Below are positions 1 to 8,371 of a stretch of DNA of 26,073 nt, piece after piece. Within the stretch, counting starts at the first letter, position 1. Each line of letters starts with the position of its first letter. The DNA is taken from contig JAHAZL010000033.1 in assembly GCA_018384055.1 (NCBI GenBank), forward strand, positions 1-26,073, read 5' to 3'. The notes below the pieces were generated by a model. The model did no database searches and had not been told where the DNA came from. It worked only from the letters and a program-made list of their open reading frames with translations. The position numbers and the translations under genes are program-made. The stretch is from Treponema sp. (GTDB taxonomy: Bacteria; Spirochaetota; Spirochaetia; Treponematales; Treponemataceae).

Positions 1-49
1 TTTTTGTACCGTCGCTGGGACCCGCACTTTTATTTTGTGCTTCATCCAT
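1..49 (-). CDS. Possible 5' end of a divergent gene, cut by the window edge
   Basis: On the minus strand an ATG at 49 opens a frame that runs without a stop to the window edge, beginning MDEAQNKSAGPSDG. It is divergent from purE, and the 37 bases between the two starts would have to hold both promoters. Only about 16 codons are visible and no family can be recognised. The hydrophilic, small-residue-rich start is compatible with a real cytoplasmic protein, but an open frame this short could be chance. Confidence 0.3.
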   Translation of the reverse strand, partial: MDEAQNKSAGPSDGTK

Positions 50-74
50 ATAGATAATCTCATTAAAATTGTGG

Positions 75-86
75 TATCTTATTCCC
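75..86 (+). promoter_or_regulatory. Candidate -10 element of purE, leaderless-type start
   Basis: TATCTT at 75-80 is followed by six bases and then the purE ATG at 87. No Shine-Dalgarno sequence precedes the ATG (the six bases are ATTCCC). I see no good -35 box 16-18 bases upstream, so this is the weakest of the leaderless-looking starts in the window. Confidence 0.35.
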
Positions 87-587
87 ATGAAAGTTGCAAT
101 ATTTTTAGGTTCAAAGTCCGACATGGACACAATGAAGAAGGCTGCTGATGTCCTCAAGGATTTCGGCATTGACTATAAGGCTTATGTAATTTCTGCCCAC
201 AGAGCCGGAGACCTCCTTGTAAAGACAATCAAGAAGGTTGAAGAAGACGGATGCGAAGTAATCATCGCCGGTGCAGGCCTCAGTGCTGCACTTCCTGGTG
301 TTATTGCCAGCCGTACAGTTCTTCCTGTTGTAGGCGTTCCGCTAGAATGCATCAATCCTGGAAAGTCAAACGGCCTTGCTGGTATGGATGCACTTCTTTC
401 CATTGTAATGATGCCTCCTCAGATTCCTGTTGCTACAGTCGGAATCGGCAATGCAAAAAATGCAGGTTATCTTGCAGCTCAGATACTTGCCATCAAGTAT
501 CCTGAAATCAAGGCAAAACTCGTTGAATTCCGTGCAAAGATGACTGCAGATGCAGAAGCAAACGGCGGCGAAGGTATTGAATTGTAA
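87..587 (+). CDS. purE: N5-carboxyaminoimidazole ribonucleotide mutase / AIR carboxylase, PurE
   Basis: PurE catalyses formation of CAIR in de novo purine synthesis, in the cytoplasm. From ATG 87 the protein is 166 aa, normal for the family. The nucleotide-binding GSKSD motif is at residues 8-12 and SAHR at 36-39, the class I (mutase-type) form. The glycine-rich active-site loop reads GAGLSAALPG (62-71), where well-known class I enzymes have AAHLPG, so the second conserved His is Ala68 here. About six extra residues (PGKSN region, 91-95) lie between GVP and the MDALLSIV segment. An upstream TTG at 69 would add six residues, but homology begins at MKVAIFLGSKSD. purM follows after 62 bases. No purK is visible in the window, so the exact reaction (mutase or direct carboxylase) cannot be settled here. 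Confidence 0.93.
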   Translation: MKVAIFLGSKSDMDTMKKAADVLKDFGIDYKAYVISAHRAGDLLVKTIKKVEEDGCEVIIAGAGLSAALPGVIASRTVLPVVGVPLECINPGKSNGLAGMDALLSIVMMPPQIPVATVGIGNAKNAGYLAAQILAIKYPEIKAKLVEFRAKMTADAEANGGEGIEL

Positions 588-598
588 TTTACAATTCA
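578..598. repeat. Perfect 21-base palindrome across the purE stop codon
   Basis: Two ten-base arms (TGAATTGTAA and its exact reverse complement) flank a single central T at 588. The palindrome covers the last purE codons, its stop codon and the first bases of the purE-purM gap. It is AT-rich with no following T-run, so it is a poor intrinsic terminator. A protein-binding site or a processing/attenuation hairpin between purE and purM is possible. Confidence 0.6.
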
Positions 599-649
599 TT
601 ATGTTATCTTTTACAAATCCAATTTACTTATTTTATTGAGGAGTATTCC

Positions 650-1759
650 ATGGCAAAGGTTGTTGATTACAAGAATGCCGGTGTTGATGTTAACGAAGGC
701 TACAAGGCTGTAGACAAGTACAAGGTTCAGTCACAGCGTGCCCGTATCCCAGGTCAGCTTACAGAACTTGGTGCATTCAACGGTATGTTTGCAATTCCAA
801 AGGGAATGAAAAACCCTATCATGGTAAGCGGAACTGACGGGGTTGGTACAAAACTCGACATTGCATTCCAGATGAAAAAGTACGATACAGTTGGAATCGA
901 CTGCGTTGCCATGAGCGTTAACGACATCCTTTGTTCCGGTGTTCAGACAAACTTCTTCCTTGACTACATTGCTTGCGGAAAGCTTGATTCAAAGGTTGCA
1001 GGCGAACTCGTTAAGGGCGTTACAGACGGTTGTCTTGAAACTGGTTGTGCACTCCTCGGCGGTGAAACAGCAGAAATGCCTGGTTTCTATGATGATGGAA
1101 AATATGATCTTGCTGGTTTTGGCGTTGGTGTTGTAGACAAGGCTGATGTTATCGACGGCAAAAAAATTAAGGAAGGCGATGTTCTCATCGGCCTTTCTTC
1201 AACAGGTCCACATTCAAACGGATATTCCCTCATCAGAAAACTCGTTAAGAATTTTGACGAAAAGGTAAAGATCGGTGGAAAGGAAAAGAAGATCGGTGAT
1301 GTTCTCCTTACACCAACACGCATCTATGTTAAGCCTGTTATGGAAGTTATAAAGAAGTTCCCTGGCAGCATTCACGGTATGGTTCATGTTACAGGCGGCG
1401 GATTCTACGAAAACCTCCCACGCATGTACCAGCATGCTCCGGAAGGAAAGAAGCAGCTTTGCTCAATAATCAAGAAGGACAGCTGGAAGGTTCCAGAAAT
1501 CTTTGACATCCTCGTAAAGAAGGGTGCTGATCCTAAGCGTATGTACAACACATTCAACATGGGTATCGGTCTTGTTCTTGCAGTAAACAAGAAGGATGCA
1601 GAAGCCATCATGAAGATGTTCAACAAGAACGCAAAGAAGTACCACAAGGCAGGAATCGAAGACATGACCGCTTATGAAATCGGTTATGTTGGACACACTG
1701 ACAAGGTAATCAAGGGTGACTTCAAGGGTTCTAAGGAAATGACTCAGTTTGTTGACTAA
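650..1759 (+). CDS. purM: Phosphoribosylformylglycinamidine cyclo-ligase (AIR synthase), PurM
   Basis: PurM closes FGAM to AIR using ATP, the step just before PurE. The 369-aa protein is slightly longer than the usual bacterial ~345 aa. It shows the expected motifs in order: an N-terminal YKNAGVDVNEG segment (7-17), GTDGVGTKL (61-69, nucleotide/phosphate loop), NDILCSG (91-97), GGETAEMPGFY (137-147), GLSSTGPHSNGY (181-192) and HVTGGGFYENLPR (246-258). A strong Shine-Dalgarno sequence, GAGGAG, sits just upstream of ATG 650. It lies 62 bases after purE, probably in the same transcript, and is followed by an intrinsic terminator. The protein is lysine-rich, and nothing in its catalytic motifs looks damaged. 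Confidence 0.96.
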   Translation: MAKVVDYKNAGVDVNEGYKAVDKYKVQSQRARIPGQLTELGAFNGMFAIPKGMKNPIMVSGTDGVGTKLDIAFQMKKYDTVGIDCVAMSVNDILCSGVQTNFFLDYIACGKLDSKVAGELVKGVTDGCLETGCALLGGETAEMPGFYDDGKYDLAGFGVGVVDKADVIDGKKIKEGDVLIGLSSTGPHSNGYSLIRKLVKNFDEKVKIGGKEKKIGDVLLTPTRIYVKPVMEVIKKFPGSIHGMVHVTGGGFYENLPRMYQHAPEGKKQLCSIIKKDSWKVPEIFDILVKKGADPKRMYNTFNMGIGLVLAVNKKDAEAIMKMFNKNAKKYHKAGIEDMTAYEIGYVGHTDKVIKGDFKGSKEMTQFVD

Positions 1760-1797
1760 GTCGATTTGCCAATGAGTTGAGCCCTTTTGATATGATG

Positions 1798-1831
1798 CCT
1801 CGCTGCTTTGCGGCGGGGTTGTTTTTTTTTT
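1798..1831 (+). terminator. Intrinsic terminator after purM
   Basis: A nine-pair stem (CCTCGCTGC with GCGGCGGGG, two G-T wobbles) has a TTT loop and is followed by TTG and a run of ten T. It closes the purE-purM unit and separates it from the barrel gene that starts 25 bases later. Confidence 0.85.
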
Positions 1832-1856
1832 CAATTTTACGAGGAGAATGATAAGT

Positions 1857-2732
1857 ATGAAGAAATTAATTTCTAAGTTTGTTTTGTCACTTGCTTTTGC
1901 AGCTTCTGTTTTTGCAGATCCAGACATCTCAAAGATCAGCAATAGTTTTGATGATCTTGGAAAATCCTTTGCATCTGCCCTTCCACAGGTAACGGGAATG
2001 CAGAACATTTATGCCGATGCTTTCATCGGAAAAATTTTCCCTACGGCAATTCCGCATTTTGGCGGTGGCGTTAATGCCAGCTTGATTAAGGTTGATACAT
2101 CAAGTCTTCTCGATGTATTTGATGAACTTGGCTTCAGTGCTGATGGAGTTAACAAGTCTCTGGTACTTCCTTCAGCTTCTGTAGATTTTCGTGTCGGAGG
2201 AGCAGTTCTTCCCTTTGATGTAGGATTCATTTTCCTTAAAACTCCAAACCTTAATTTTAAGGATATTTCGCTTGGCTTTACTACTTTTGGTGTTGATTTA
2301 AGATATGCTCTTCTGGAAGATGGCCTTGCTCGTCCCGGACTATCTGTTGGATTGGGATATCTTTACAACGGAATGGACTTTGAATACAGCAAGAAAAATT
2401 CTGGCGTTAAATATGATGTTGGAATTCAGACGCTCTATACTACAGTTCAGGTTTCAAAAAAGCTTATCATAGCTACACCTTTTGCCGGAACAAGATTCAT
2501 GGTTTCTTCTCATAAAATAGACTGGGAGTGGAATCTTGGTCCTGTATTGCATGACAGAGGATCAAGTTCATCTGATGGATTTGATTTTGGAAATATCCAG
2601 ACACAGCTTTATGCGGGATGTGGCTTGAACTTCATAGCATTCCAGACAACTCTGATTCTTATGGCAGATGTTGCCCATGCTGGAGAAGACAAAGTTTTCA
2701 GCGGAGCTCTTTCATTCAGGGTAAAATTGTAA
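1857..2732 (+). CDS. Predicted outer-membrane beta-barrel protein, family not recognised
   Basis: The 291-aa product starts with a signal peptide (MKKLISKFVLSLAFAASVFA, cleavage likely before DPDISK). The mature part has no long hydrophobic helix. It is built of short alternating polar/hydrophobic, Gly- and aromatic-rich stretches such as PSASVDFRVGGAVLPFDVG and PGLSVGLGYLYNGMDF, and ends FSGALSFRVKL with alternating hydrophobics, as barrels do. ATG 1857 is preferred over ATG 1848 because GAGGAG (1841-1846) is 10 bases from the former and only 1 from the latter. I do not recognise a named family and claim no substrate. It sits between purM and purN, only 38 bases before purN, so purN probably depends on its transcript. 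Confidence 0.8.
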   Translation: MKKLISKFVLSLAFAASVFADPDISKISNSFDDLGKSFASALPQVTGMQNIYADAFIGKIFPTAIPHFGGGVNASLIKVDTSSLLDVFDELGFSADGVNKSLVLPSASVDFRVGGAVLPFDVGFIFLKTPNLNFKDISLGFTTFGVDLRYALLEDGLARPGLSVGLGYLYNGMDFEYSKKNSGVKYDVGIQTLYTTVQVSKKLIIATPFAGTRFMVSSHKIDWEWNLGPVLHDRGSSSSDGFDFGNIQTQLYAGCGLNFIAFQTTLILMADVAHAGEDKVFSGALSFRVKL

Positions 2733-2770
2733 TCGCTGATTCAGCAAATAATTTTAGGAAGAATCTTCAT

Positions 2771-3394
2771 ATGAAAAAAATTGCAGTATTGGTTTCAGGC
2801 GGCGGAACAAATCTTCAGGCCCTCATTGACTATGAAAGATCTCATGCAGGCTGTCCCTATAATATTGATGTCGTAATTTCCAGCACAAAAACAGCCTATA
2901 GCATTGAACGTGCAAAAAACGCTGGAATCGACTGTGTAATAAAGAGTCCTTTTGCCGTTATGGGAAAAGAAAATGCTCAGGCCGCTTCCCGTGAAGAAAA
3001 GAACATTGCGGTTTCAGATGCAATCCTTGAAGAATGCAAGGCTCGCGGCGTAGAAGGAATTGTCCTTGCAGGATACCTTTCGGTCCTTACGGGAACAATC
3101 ATCGATGAATACAGAAACAGAATTATCAACCTTCATCCGGCTTTGCTTCCAAAATTCGGTGGGGTAGGAATGTGGGGACATAATGTTCACGAAGCAGTTC
3201 TTGCTGCCGGTGAAAAGGAAAGCGGTTGTACAGTTCACTATGTGGATGGTGGCTGTGATACTGGCAAAATCATTGTTCAGAAAAAGGTCCCCGTAATGCC
3301 AGACGATACTGTAGATACGCTTTATGCCCGTATTGCTCCAAAGGAACACGAAGCAATAGTAGAAGGTGCAATTATCCTTGCCACTCAGACTTAA
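2771..3394 (+). CDS. purN: Phosphoribosylglycinamide formyltransferase, PurN
   Basis: PurN transfers the formyl group of 10-formyl-tetrahydrofolate to GAR, the third step of de novo purine synthesis. From ATG 2771 it is 207 aa, the normal size. The N-terminal GAR-binding segment is VSGGGTNLQALID (8-20). The catalytic Asn-x-His is N120 and H122 in INLHPALLPKF, and the catalytic Asp is D163 in DGGCDTGKII. GHNVHEAVLAAG (137-147) and GCTVHYVD (152-159) also fit. AGGAAG (2756-2761) is a ribosome-binding site for this ATG. The frame is open for 51 codons upstream, but that part overlaps the barrel gene in another frame and lacks homology. It converges with the OmpA-domain gene across a repeat-bearing gap. 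Confidence 0.95.
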   Translation: MKKIAVLVSGGGTNLQALIDYERSHAGCPYNIDVVISSTKTAYSIERAKNAGIDCVIKSPFAVMGKENAQAASREEKNIAVSDAILEECKARGVEGIVLAGYLSVLTGTIIDEYRNRIINLHPALLPKFGGVGMWGHNVHEAVLAAGEKESGCTVHYVDGGCDTGKIIVQKKVPVMPDDTVDTLYARIAPKEHEAIVEGAIILATQT

Positions 3395-3438
3395 ACTGCT
3401 TACTTCTTACAGCATTCTTTTAATAAAAAAAAGACTGT

Positions 3439-3518
3439 CCAATAAGTATGAGTCATTGCCGTGCTCGACACGGCAATCTCTTGTATTGCAATTAAATGAC
3501 ACTTTTTGAACTTATTGG
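3439..3518. repeat. Nested inverted-repeat element between convergent genes
   Basis: The outer arms CCAATAAGT (3439-3447) and ACTTATTGG (3510-3518) are perfect complements. Inside, GTCATT (3452-3457) matches AATGAC (3495-3500), and ATTGCCGTG (3455-3463) pairs with CACGGCAAT (3469-3477) around a five-base loop. An A-run precedes the element (about 3425-3432) and a T-run follows it (3527-3532), so it could terminate purN and the OmpA gene from both sides. The inner hairpin resembles known bacterial REP-type repeats of the GTCATTGCCG...CGGCAATCTC kind. A MITE remnant is an alternative. Confidence 0.65.
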
Positions 3519-3578
3519 CCATCCCCTTTTTTATTAGGATGTTTATCTTTTCTTTCAGATTGCTTTCAACCAAAATGT

Positions 3579-5060
3579 TTACTTTGTCATAAGGTAACTG
3601 CCCTTTGGCATGATTATGATTTCTACGCGCCTGTTCTTTGCACGGCCTTCTGCGGTACTGTTTGTTGCAGCAGGTTTTGTTCCGCCATATCCTTTGAAAG
3701 TAAAGAGTTTTTTGTTCAACCCGCTGTCAACAAGTGCATTTACGATTGACTGTGCGCGTTCAACAGAAAGGTTCATCTGACCTGTCGGCTTGTTTACATC
3801 TGCAGTATGACCTTCAACAAGTATGGTGTACTCACCACCCGCAGTAGCCCTCTTGAGGGATTCTGCAATGATTGCTATGCGGCTCTTTTCACTTTCAAGA
3901 AGTTCTGCAGAGTCTGCAACGAACCTAAGGTTGTCCATGGTAATCTGAATTCCCGTTGGAATGTCTGCAAGTCCAATGTCAGGAACTTTCTTTTCAAGGA
4001 AGTACCTCTTGAGGCGATGGTATGTAATGTAGTAGTTCTTGTCTTTGTTAGGGGATGTAACCTTGTGTTCAAGAAGATCCTTGTCCAAAAGAAGTACAAC
4101 CTTTCCGTTCTTAAGAAGTTCAAGGTTTTCTTTAATGGATGCAATGCGAAGGTAATCTTCCCTTGAAATCACAGGGTCGCACCTGTTGATTCCGTACACT
4201 TTTTTAACGGAAATCCAGAGGGGATCCTTTCCGACTCTTCCGTTGTAGTCTTCAATCAAATCGCTGCTGGAATAGTGTACGATTCCTTCTTTTTTAGCTG
4301 TTTCTGGGAAAACCATATTCTTTTCGTATACAAGATCCATGTCTTCGTTCCAGATTTTTGGAAAGAGGCAAGGATAAACGCGGCTGCTTGAAAATTCTCC
4401 CTGTACAGGCATTGTTCCCCTTGCATCAAGGACAATTCCCGTATACTTGCGGGATGCTATGCTGTCGATTGGCTGTGGCTGGGCGTATGGTTTTGTATGT
4501 TTCACAAGGGATGACGAAATGTTCTTTAAATCTATTGTATGTTTTGTAAGGAGGGTGCTTCCTCCCGCTGTGAAAAATGAAGGCGTCTTGTGTGATCTGT
4601 CAACGATTCTTGTTATGTTTTCAAGGGTAATGGTTCCGTCAACTACAAGGTCGTTCAAAGTCTTTGAGTTGTCTACATATAGTGATAGAAGTGGATCCTT
4701 GATGAGGATAGGAAGATCCATTTCTATTTTCTTTACCGAAGTTGCCTTTCCGCTTGGCATTGGAATTCCAGCCTTTTCAACATCAAGGGAAACATCTGAA
4801 ATGAAGGATTCCCTTGTCCAGTTTACAAAGCTGGAAGATGTCATTGTTGTGTTTTCGCGGGATGCGTGGCCATTTGCAGCTGCAACCATCTCGGCTTCAC
4901 GCTCTATTTCTTCATCTGCGTAGGGCGTGTACTGCTGTGGCATGTATGGCTTGTCCATAAAGTCTGTAACTTCATAGGTTTCTATGTAGTTCTGCGAAAA
5001 TACTGCAGGATGAATGAGTGCTATATAAATTAATAGTGATTTCAAGATTTTCTGGTTCAT
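3579..5060 (-). CDS. Envelope protein with C-terminal OmpA peptidoglycan-binding domain
   Basis: This 493-aa protein has an N-terminal signal peptide (MNQKILKSLLIYIALIHPA, cleavage near VFS-QN). Residues ~25-365 form a region I cannot assign to a family. Residues ~370-485 are a clear OmpA-type domain: an FVADSAELLESEK start, ILVEGHTAD, NLSVERAQSIVNALV, a GYGGTKPAA loop and NRRVEIII. In this family the domain binds peptidoglycan and tethers an outer-membrane or periplasmic protein to the wall. The N-terminal part lacks obvious membrane helices, so it is probably periplasmic or surface-attached. GGTGGA lies 5 bases upstream of the ATG. It is monocistronic, divergent from the chemotaxis gene and convergent with purN. 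Confidence 0.85.
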   Translation of the reverse strand: MNQKILKSLLIYIALIHPAVFSQNYIETYEVTDFMDKPYMPQQYTPYADEEIEREAEMVAAANGHASRENTTMTSSSFVNWTRESFISDVSLDVEKAGIPMPSGKATSVKKIEMDLPILIKDPLLSLYVDNSKTLNDLVVDGTITLENITRIVDRSHKTPSFFTAGGSTLLTKHTIDLKNISSSLVKHTKPYAQPQPIDSIASRKYTGIVLDARGTMPVQGEFSSSRVYPCLFPKIWNEDMDLVYEKNMVFPETAKKEGIVHYSSSDLIEDYNGRVGKDPLWISVKKVYGINRCDPVISREDYLRIASIKENLELLKNGKVVLLLDKDLLEHKVTSPNKDKNYYITYHRLKRYFLEKKVPDIGLADIPTGIQITMDNLRFVADSAELLESEKSRIAIIAESLKRATAGGEYTILVEGHTADVNKPTGQMNLSVERAQSIVNALVDSGLNKKLFTFKGYGGTKPAATNSTAEGRAKNRRVEIIIMPKGSYLMTK

Positions 5061-5162
5061 CTTTTTCCACCGTAAACAATTATTCTTTTCAATTATCGGA
5101 TTTTATGCATTTCAGTTGAGCAAAATATTCAGTTTAAAAAATGGTTATAACAGTCTTTGAAA

Positions 5163-5190
5163 TTGAATTTCTAATCATTGGTGTTATAAT
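5163..5190 (+). promoter_or_regulatory. Sigma70-type promoter for the chemotaxis receptor gene
   Basis: TTGAAT (5163-5168), a 16-base spacer and a consensus TATAAT (5185-5190). Transcription would start near 5197, leaving a ~34-base leader that carries AAGGAG before ATG 5231. The promoter lies inside the longer open frame that starts at 5141, which supports the later start. No sigma28-type sequence was seen. Confidence 0.7.
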
Positions 5191-5230
5191 AGTATGGAAT
5201 ATCAGCATTTTTACTTTTCAAGGAGTATTT

Positions 5231-7294
5231 ATGGCAAACAAAGTAAAGAAATCATCTGTTTCAACTATTATGATTACAACCATCGTGCTTGGACTTGCAG
5301 TCTTCTCTGCTGTGTTATTCATGATGATTTCAAGACTTTTGAACAGAGGTCTGGAGGATTATTTCCAGGCAGAATTGGTAGATTATTCCGAACTGTACCA
5401 AAAGGAAATAAAAACTGAAGAAAATAATCTTGTTCAAGTTCAGACAAATCTTATCGGGACTTTGGATTCCTTGTACAGTGTACTTGGAGGTTTCCCAACA
5501 GAAACTGTTGATTCCATTATAGAAAGTGCATGCAGAAACTTTGCAGTAGATGCTCTTGCTGTTTATGACGAAAATCTGAAGCTTTGCTCTACAAGCAAGG
5601 TTGCTCAGAGCCTCAATAAGTCAGAGATTCTTGTAAAGGCCCTCAATGGAGAAACTGTCCTCAAGGTAGAAAAGATGGGGCATGATGTAAGGGTTTTCCG
5701 TGCCGTTCCAATCAAGCACGGCTTCTATGTCACTGGTGTTCTTGTCGGTATGGCTACAGCTACATCCCAGAAGTTCGTTGACAGGATGAAGTCCCTTACA
5801 GGCTGTGACAATACTATCTTTGACGGAAATACCCGCGCGTATACAACTCTTGCAAATATGCGTGGAACTGTAATTGCAGATCCAACTCCAATAAAAATGG
5901 CTGAAGAGGGCAAGGCTTTTTCAGGGGTTACCTCAATCGGCGGAAAGAGATATGTTGTTTATTACTTTCCGATGAAGAACAATGAAGGCAAGTTCCTTAC
6001 AACCCTTTGGCTTGGAAAAGAACTTGGAATCATCAACCATGTTTCTGAAATCATCTTCAAGCCTCTCGTTGGCGTAACAATTCTTCTTGTCCTTGCCCTT
6101 CTGGCAGTCCTAATCCTCATTATCAGTCTGAGGGTTATCAGACCTCTCAATAGTGTTGGCGGTGCCATGAGAAGACTTGCTTCCGGCGATGCTGACCTTA
6201 CTATTCGCCTTCCTGTAAACGGCAACGATGAATTTGCTGACATTTCAAAGAATGTAAATATCTTCATCATTATGCTCCAGACTATTGTTGAAGAACTTTC
6301 TGCTGCACAGAAGTCCCTTACAGAAATCGGCCAGAGCCTCAGTGCAAATTCGCAGCAGTCTGCTAGTGCAACAGCACAGATCATGGCAAACATTCAGGGG
6401 GTAAGAAAGCAGTCTGAAAACCAGGCGGAAGCCGTTGCAAATACAACAGGTGTTCTCGGAAAATCTTCAACAAGCATGAATTCTCTTTCTGAACTTGTTG
6501 AAAATCAGTCGGCAGGCATTACAGAATCTTCTGCTGCCATTGAAGAAATGCTCGGAAACATTAAATCGGTAACTAACTCTGTTCACAGAATGGCTGACAG
6601 TTTCAATGAACTTGGTGGAACAGTCGCAGACGGAAAGAACAAGCTTGCAAATGTTGACGGAAAAGTTAATGAAATTGCAGAACAGTCAAAGATGCTTATT
6701 CAGGCAAACCAGATCATTGCACAGATTGCATCTGAAACAAACCTTCTCGCCATGAATGCTGCCATCGAAGCAGCCCATGCAGGAAAGGCCGGCGAAGGAT
6801 TCTCTGTTGTTGCCAATGAAATCCGTAAGCTTGCAGAAACATCAAGCACTCAGTCAAAGAACATCAATGCAGAACTTAAGCAGATTTCTACATCGATCAA
6901 GGATGTTGTTTCCCTTTCAAAGGACAGTCAGGCAGCCTTTGCCCAGATTGTTACACATCTTGAATCAACCGATACAATCATCCGCGAAATTGACAATGCA
7001 ATGAATGAGCAGGAAAATGCTTCCCGCCAGATTTTCACTGCCTTGAGCGACATGAGAAATCAGGCCATTGAAGTAAGTGAGATGTCACGCGAAGTCAACG
7101 ACGGTATTATTGCCGTAGCAAAAGACATGGATTCTGTTTCACAGATTTCTTCGATCATTCTTGGAAGTATGGATGAAATGACTGCCGGTGCTCAGGAAAT
7201 CAGCACTGCTTCTCAGAGTGTTGCAGACCATGCATCGGAAACAAGGCAGAACATCAGTGTAATGCAGGATAAACTGGGCAAGTTCAAGATTTAG
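5231..7294 (+). CDS. Methyl-accepting chemotaxis protein (transmembrane receptor)
   Basis: Chemoreceptors sense a ligand outside the inner membrane and control CheA through CheW. This 687-aa protein has TM1 at ~12-34, an extracytoplasmic sensor of ~240 residues (Cache-like by length and position, not certain), TM2 at ~278-301, a HAMP domain at ~301-348 ([20 protein letters not shown]) and a long coiled-coil signalling domain. The conserved hairpin tip, [20 protein letters not shown] with the following [14 protein letters not shown], is at ~501-535. It ends LGKFKI, with no CheR-tethering pentapeptide. ATG 5231 is chosen because AAGGAG lies 5 bases upstream and the upstream extension overlaps the promoter. 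The gene stands alone. The ligand is unknown. Confidence 0.95.
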   Translation: MANKVKKSSVSTIMITTIVLGLAVFSAVLFMMISRLLNRGLEDYFQAELVDYSELYQKEIKTEENNLVQVQTNLIGTLDSLYSVLGGFPTETVDSIIESACRNFAVDALAVYDENLKLCSTSKVAQSLNKSEILVKALNGETVLKVEKMGHDVRVFRAVPIKHGFYVTGVLVGMATATSQKFVDRMKSLTGCDNTIFDGNTRAYTTLANMRGTVIADPTPIKMAEEGKAFSGVTSIGGKRYVVYYFPMKNNEGKFLTTLWLGKELGIINHVSEIIFKPLVGVTILLVLALLAVLILIISLRVIRPLNSVGGAMRRLASGDADLTIRLPVNGNDEFADISKNVNIFIIMLQTIVEELSAAQKSLTEIGQSLSANSQQSASATAQIMANIQGVRKQSENQAEAVANTTGVLGKSSTSMNSLSELVENQSAGITESSAAIEEMLGNIKSVTNSVHRMADSFNELGGTVADGKNKLANVDGKVNEIAEQSKMLIQANQIIAQIASETNLLAMNAAIEAAHAGKAGEGFSVVANEIRKLAETSSTQSKNINAELKQISTSIKDVVSLSKDSQAAFAQIVTHLESTDTIIREIDNAMNEQENASRQIFTALSDMRNQAIEVSEMSREVNDGIIAVAKDMDSVSQISSIILGSMDEMTAGAQEISTASQSVADHASETRQNISVMQDKLGKFKI

Positions 7295-7321
7295 CCAGGC
7301 TTTACGAAGGTAAAAGAAAAG

Positions 7322-7371
7322 GCAGCCGTCGGGTTCTGAGGTGTATCAGAATCTGGCAGCTGCTTTTTTTT
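7322..7371. terminator. Terminator between the chemotaxis and transglycosylase genes
   Basis: GCAGC (7322-7326) pairs with GCTGC (7359-7363) and an inner TTCTGA (7334-7339) pairs with TCAGAA (7346-7351), giving a bulged two-part hairpin followed by eight T. It serves the + gene ending at 7294. The A-rich upstream side may also serve the minus-strand gene ending at 7382. Confidence 0.75.
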
Positions 7372-7381
7372 ATTTACAAGA

Positions 7382-8371
7382 CTATTTAAGTGATTTTGCA
7401 ATTTCCTTTGCTTTACCTGAAGGTACCCTGAGGATCCAGGTTTCCTTTGGTGGGGTACATCCTTTTATGAGGGCAGGATTCAGCCTTTTCAGTTCTGCGA
7501 GTTGAACGCCGGATTTTTCGGCTATGGTTTCAAGTTTTATGCTGCCTGTTATTTTGAGTTTGCCGAATTTTTCTGGAGCCATGAGTTCAATCCATTTGTC
7601 TGCAACACCAAGGTCGATGGCACCATAGTATTCTGCATTTTCAACGGCTTCCGTTATGGCAATGAGTTTTGGTACATAGAGGATGGACTGTTCAGAAAGA
7701 AGTTCCAGGTCTGCCAGCATCCAGAAATCTGCCTTGCTCTGTTTCTTGACCCGCTTTACGGCACCTGCCCCCATGTTGTAGGCGGCTAGGGCAAGTTCCC
7801 AGTTTCCAAGCATGCTGTAGTTGTCCTTCAGCTTTGAAAGTGCGGCTTCAGTTTCAATCCATGGATCAAGCCTTTCGTCGTACCATTCGTTTTTTTTCAG
7901 AAATGGTTCCATGCTGTTTTCCATAAACTGCCACATTCCTGTTGCTCCGGAAACGGATACGGCGTTAGGCTTGTATTCTGATTCAACTATTGGAAGGTAC
8001 TGAAGGAACATCGGAAGCTTTTTCTTTTTGAGCTGATTCCTTACAAAGACTCTGTACTGGGCTGAATCGATCAGGAGTTCTGCAAGGTATTTTCTTCCTT
8101 CTGAAGACAGGTAGTAATCAAGGAATTTTTTTGTCCGCCTGTCATCGATGCCTGAGAGTCCAATGTCCTTGTGAACGGGGGCTTTTACGATGTAGCTTTT
8201 CTTTTTTTCGGCTTTTTTTTCGATTTCGAGGGCACGGAGGTGCTCAAGGTCATCGATCATGTTTGCATCAATTGTTATGGAGGTTGAAGGAATTAGAAAA
8301 TCTGCAACAGGTTCAGCAAAGAGTGAAAATGCAGTGAGAGCAAGAAATGCCTGTGTAGTCCTTTTGATCAA
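7382..8371 (-). CDS. Lytic murein transglycosylase (SLT domain plus LysM-like C-terminus, MltD-like)
   Basis: This enzyme class cleaves peptidoglycan glycan strands in the periplasm to give anhydro-muropeptides. The 329-aa protein begins with a signal peptide (MIKRTTQAFLALTAFSLFA). The SLT domain spans ~115-225: catalytic Glu130 in YLPIVESEY, GATGMWQFM (142-150) and LALAAYNMGAGAV (193-205). The last ~55 residues (IKLETIAEKSGV, LAELKRLNPAL, ILRVPSGKA) look like one LysM peptidoglycan-binding module. The start codon is TTG. It overlaps the upstream lipoprotein's TGA stop by four bases (TTGA), with GGTGA a few bases before it, so the two are translationally coupled. The pair probably acts in cell-wall remodelling. 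Confidence 0.9.
   Translation of the reverse strand: MIKRTTQAFLALTAFSLFAEPVADFLIPSTSITIDANMIDDLEHLRALEIEKKAEKKKSYIVKAPVHKDIGLSGIDDRRTKKFLDYYLSSEGRKYLAELLIDSAQYRVFVRNQLKKKKLPMFLQYLPIVESEYKPNAVSVSGATGMWQFMENSMEPFLKKNEWYDERLDPWIETEAALSKLKDNYSMLGNWELALAAYNMGAGAVKRVKKQSKADFWMLADLELLSEQSILYVPKLIAITEAVENAEYYGAIDLGVADKWIELMAPEKFGKLKITGSIKLETIAEKSGVQLAELKRLNPALIKGCTPPKETWILRVPSGKAKEIAKSLK

Noticed and set aside
1463..2008. 181-codon minus-strand open frame
   Set aside because: It lies antisense to purM and the barrel gene, spans the purM terminator, and its translation shows no family features.
4447..4923. 158-codon plus-strand open frame
   Set aside because: It is antisense to the OmpA-domain gene and looks like a codon-usage shadow.
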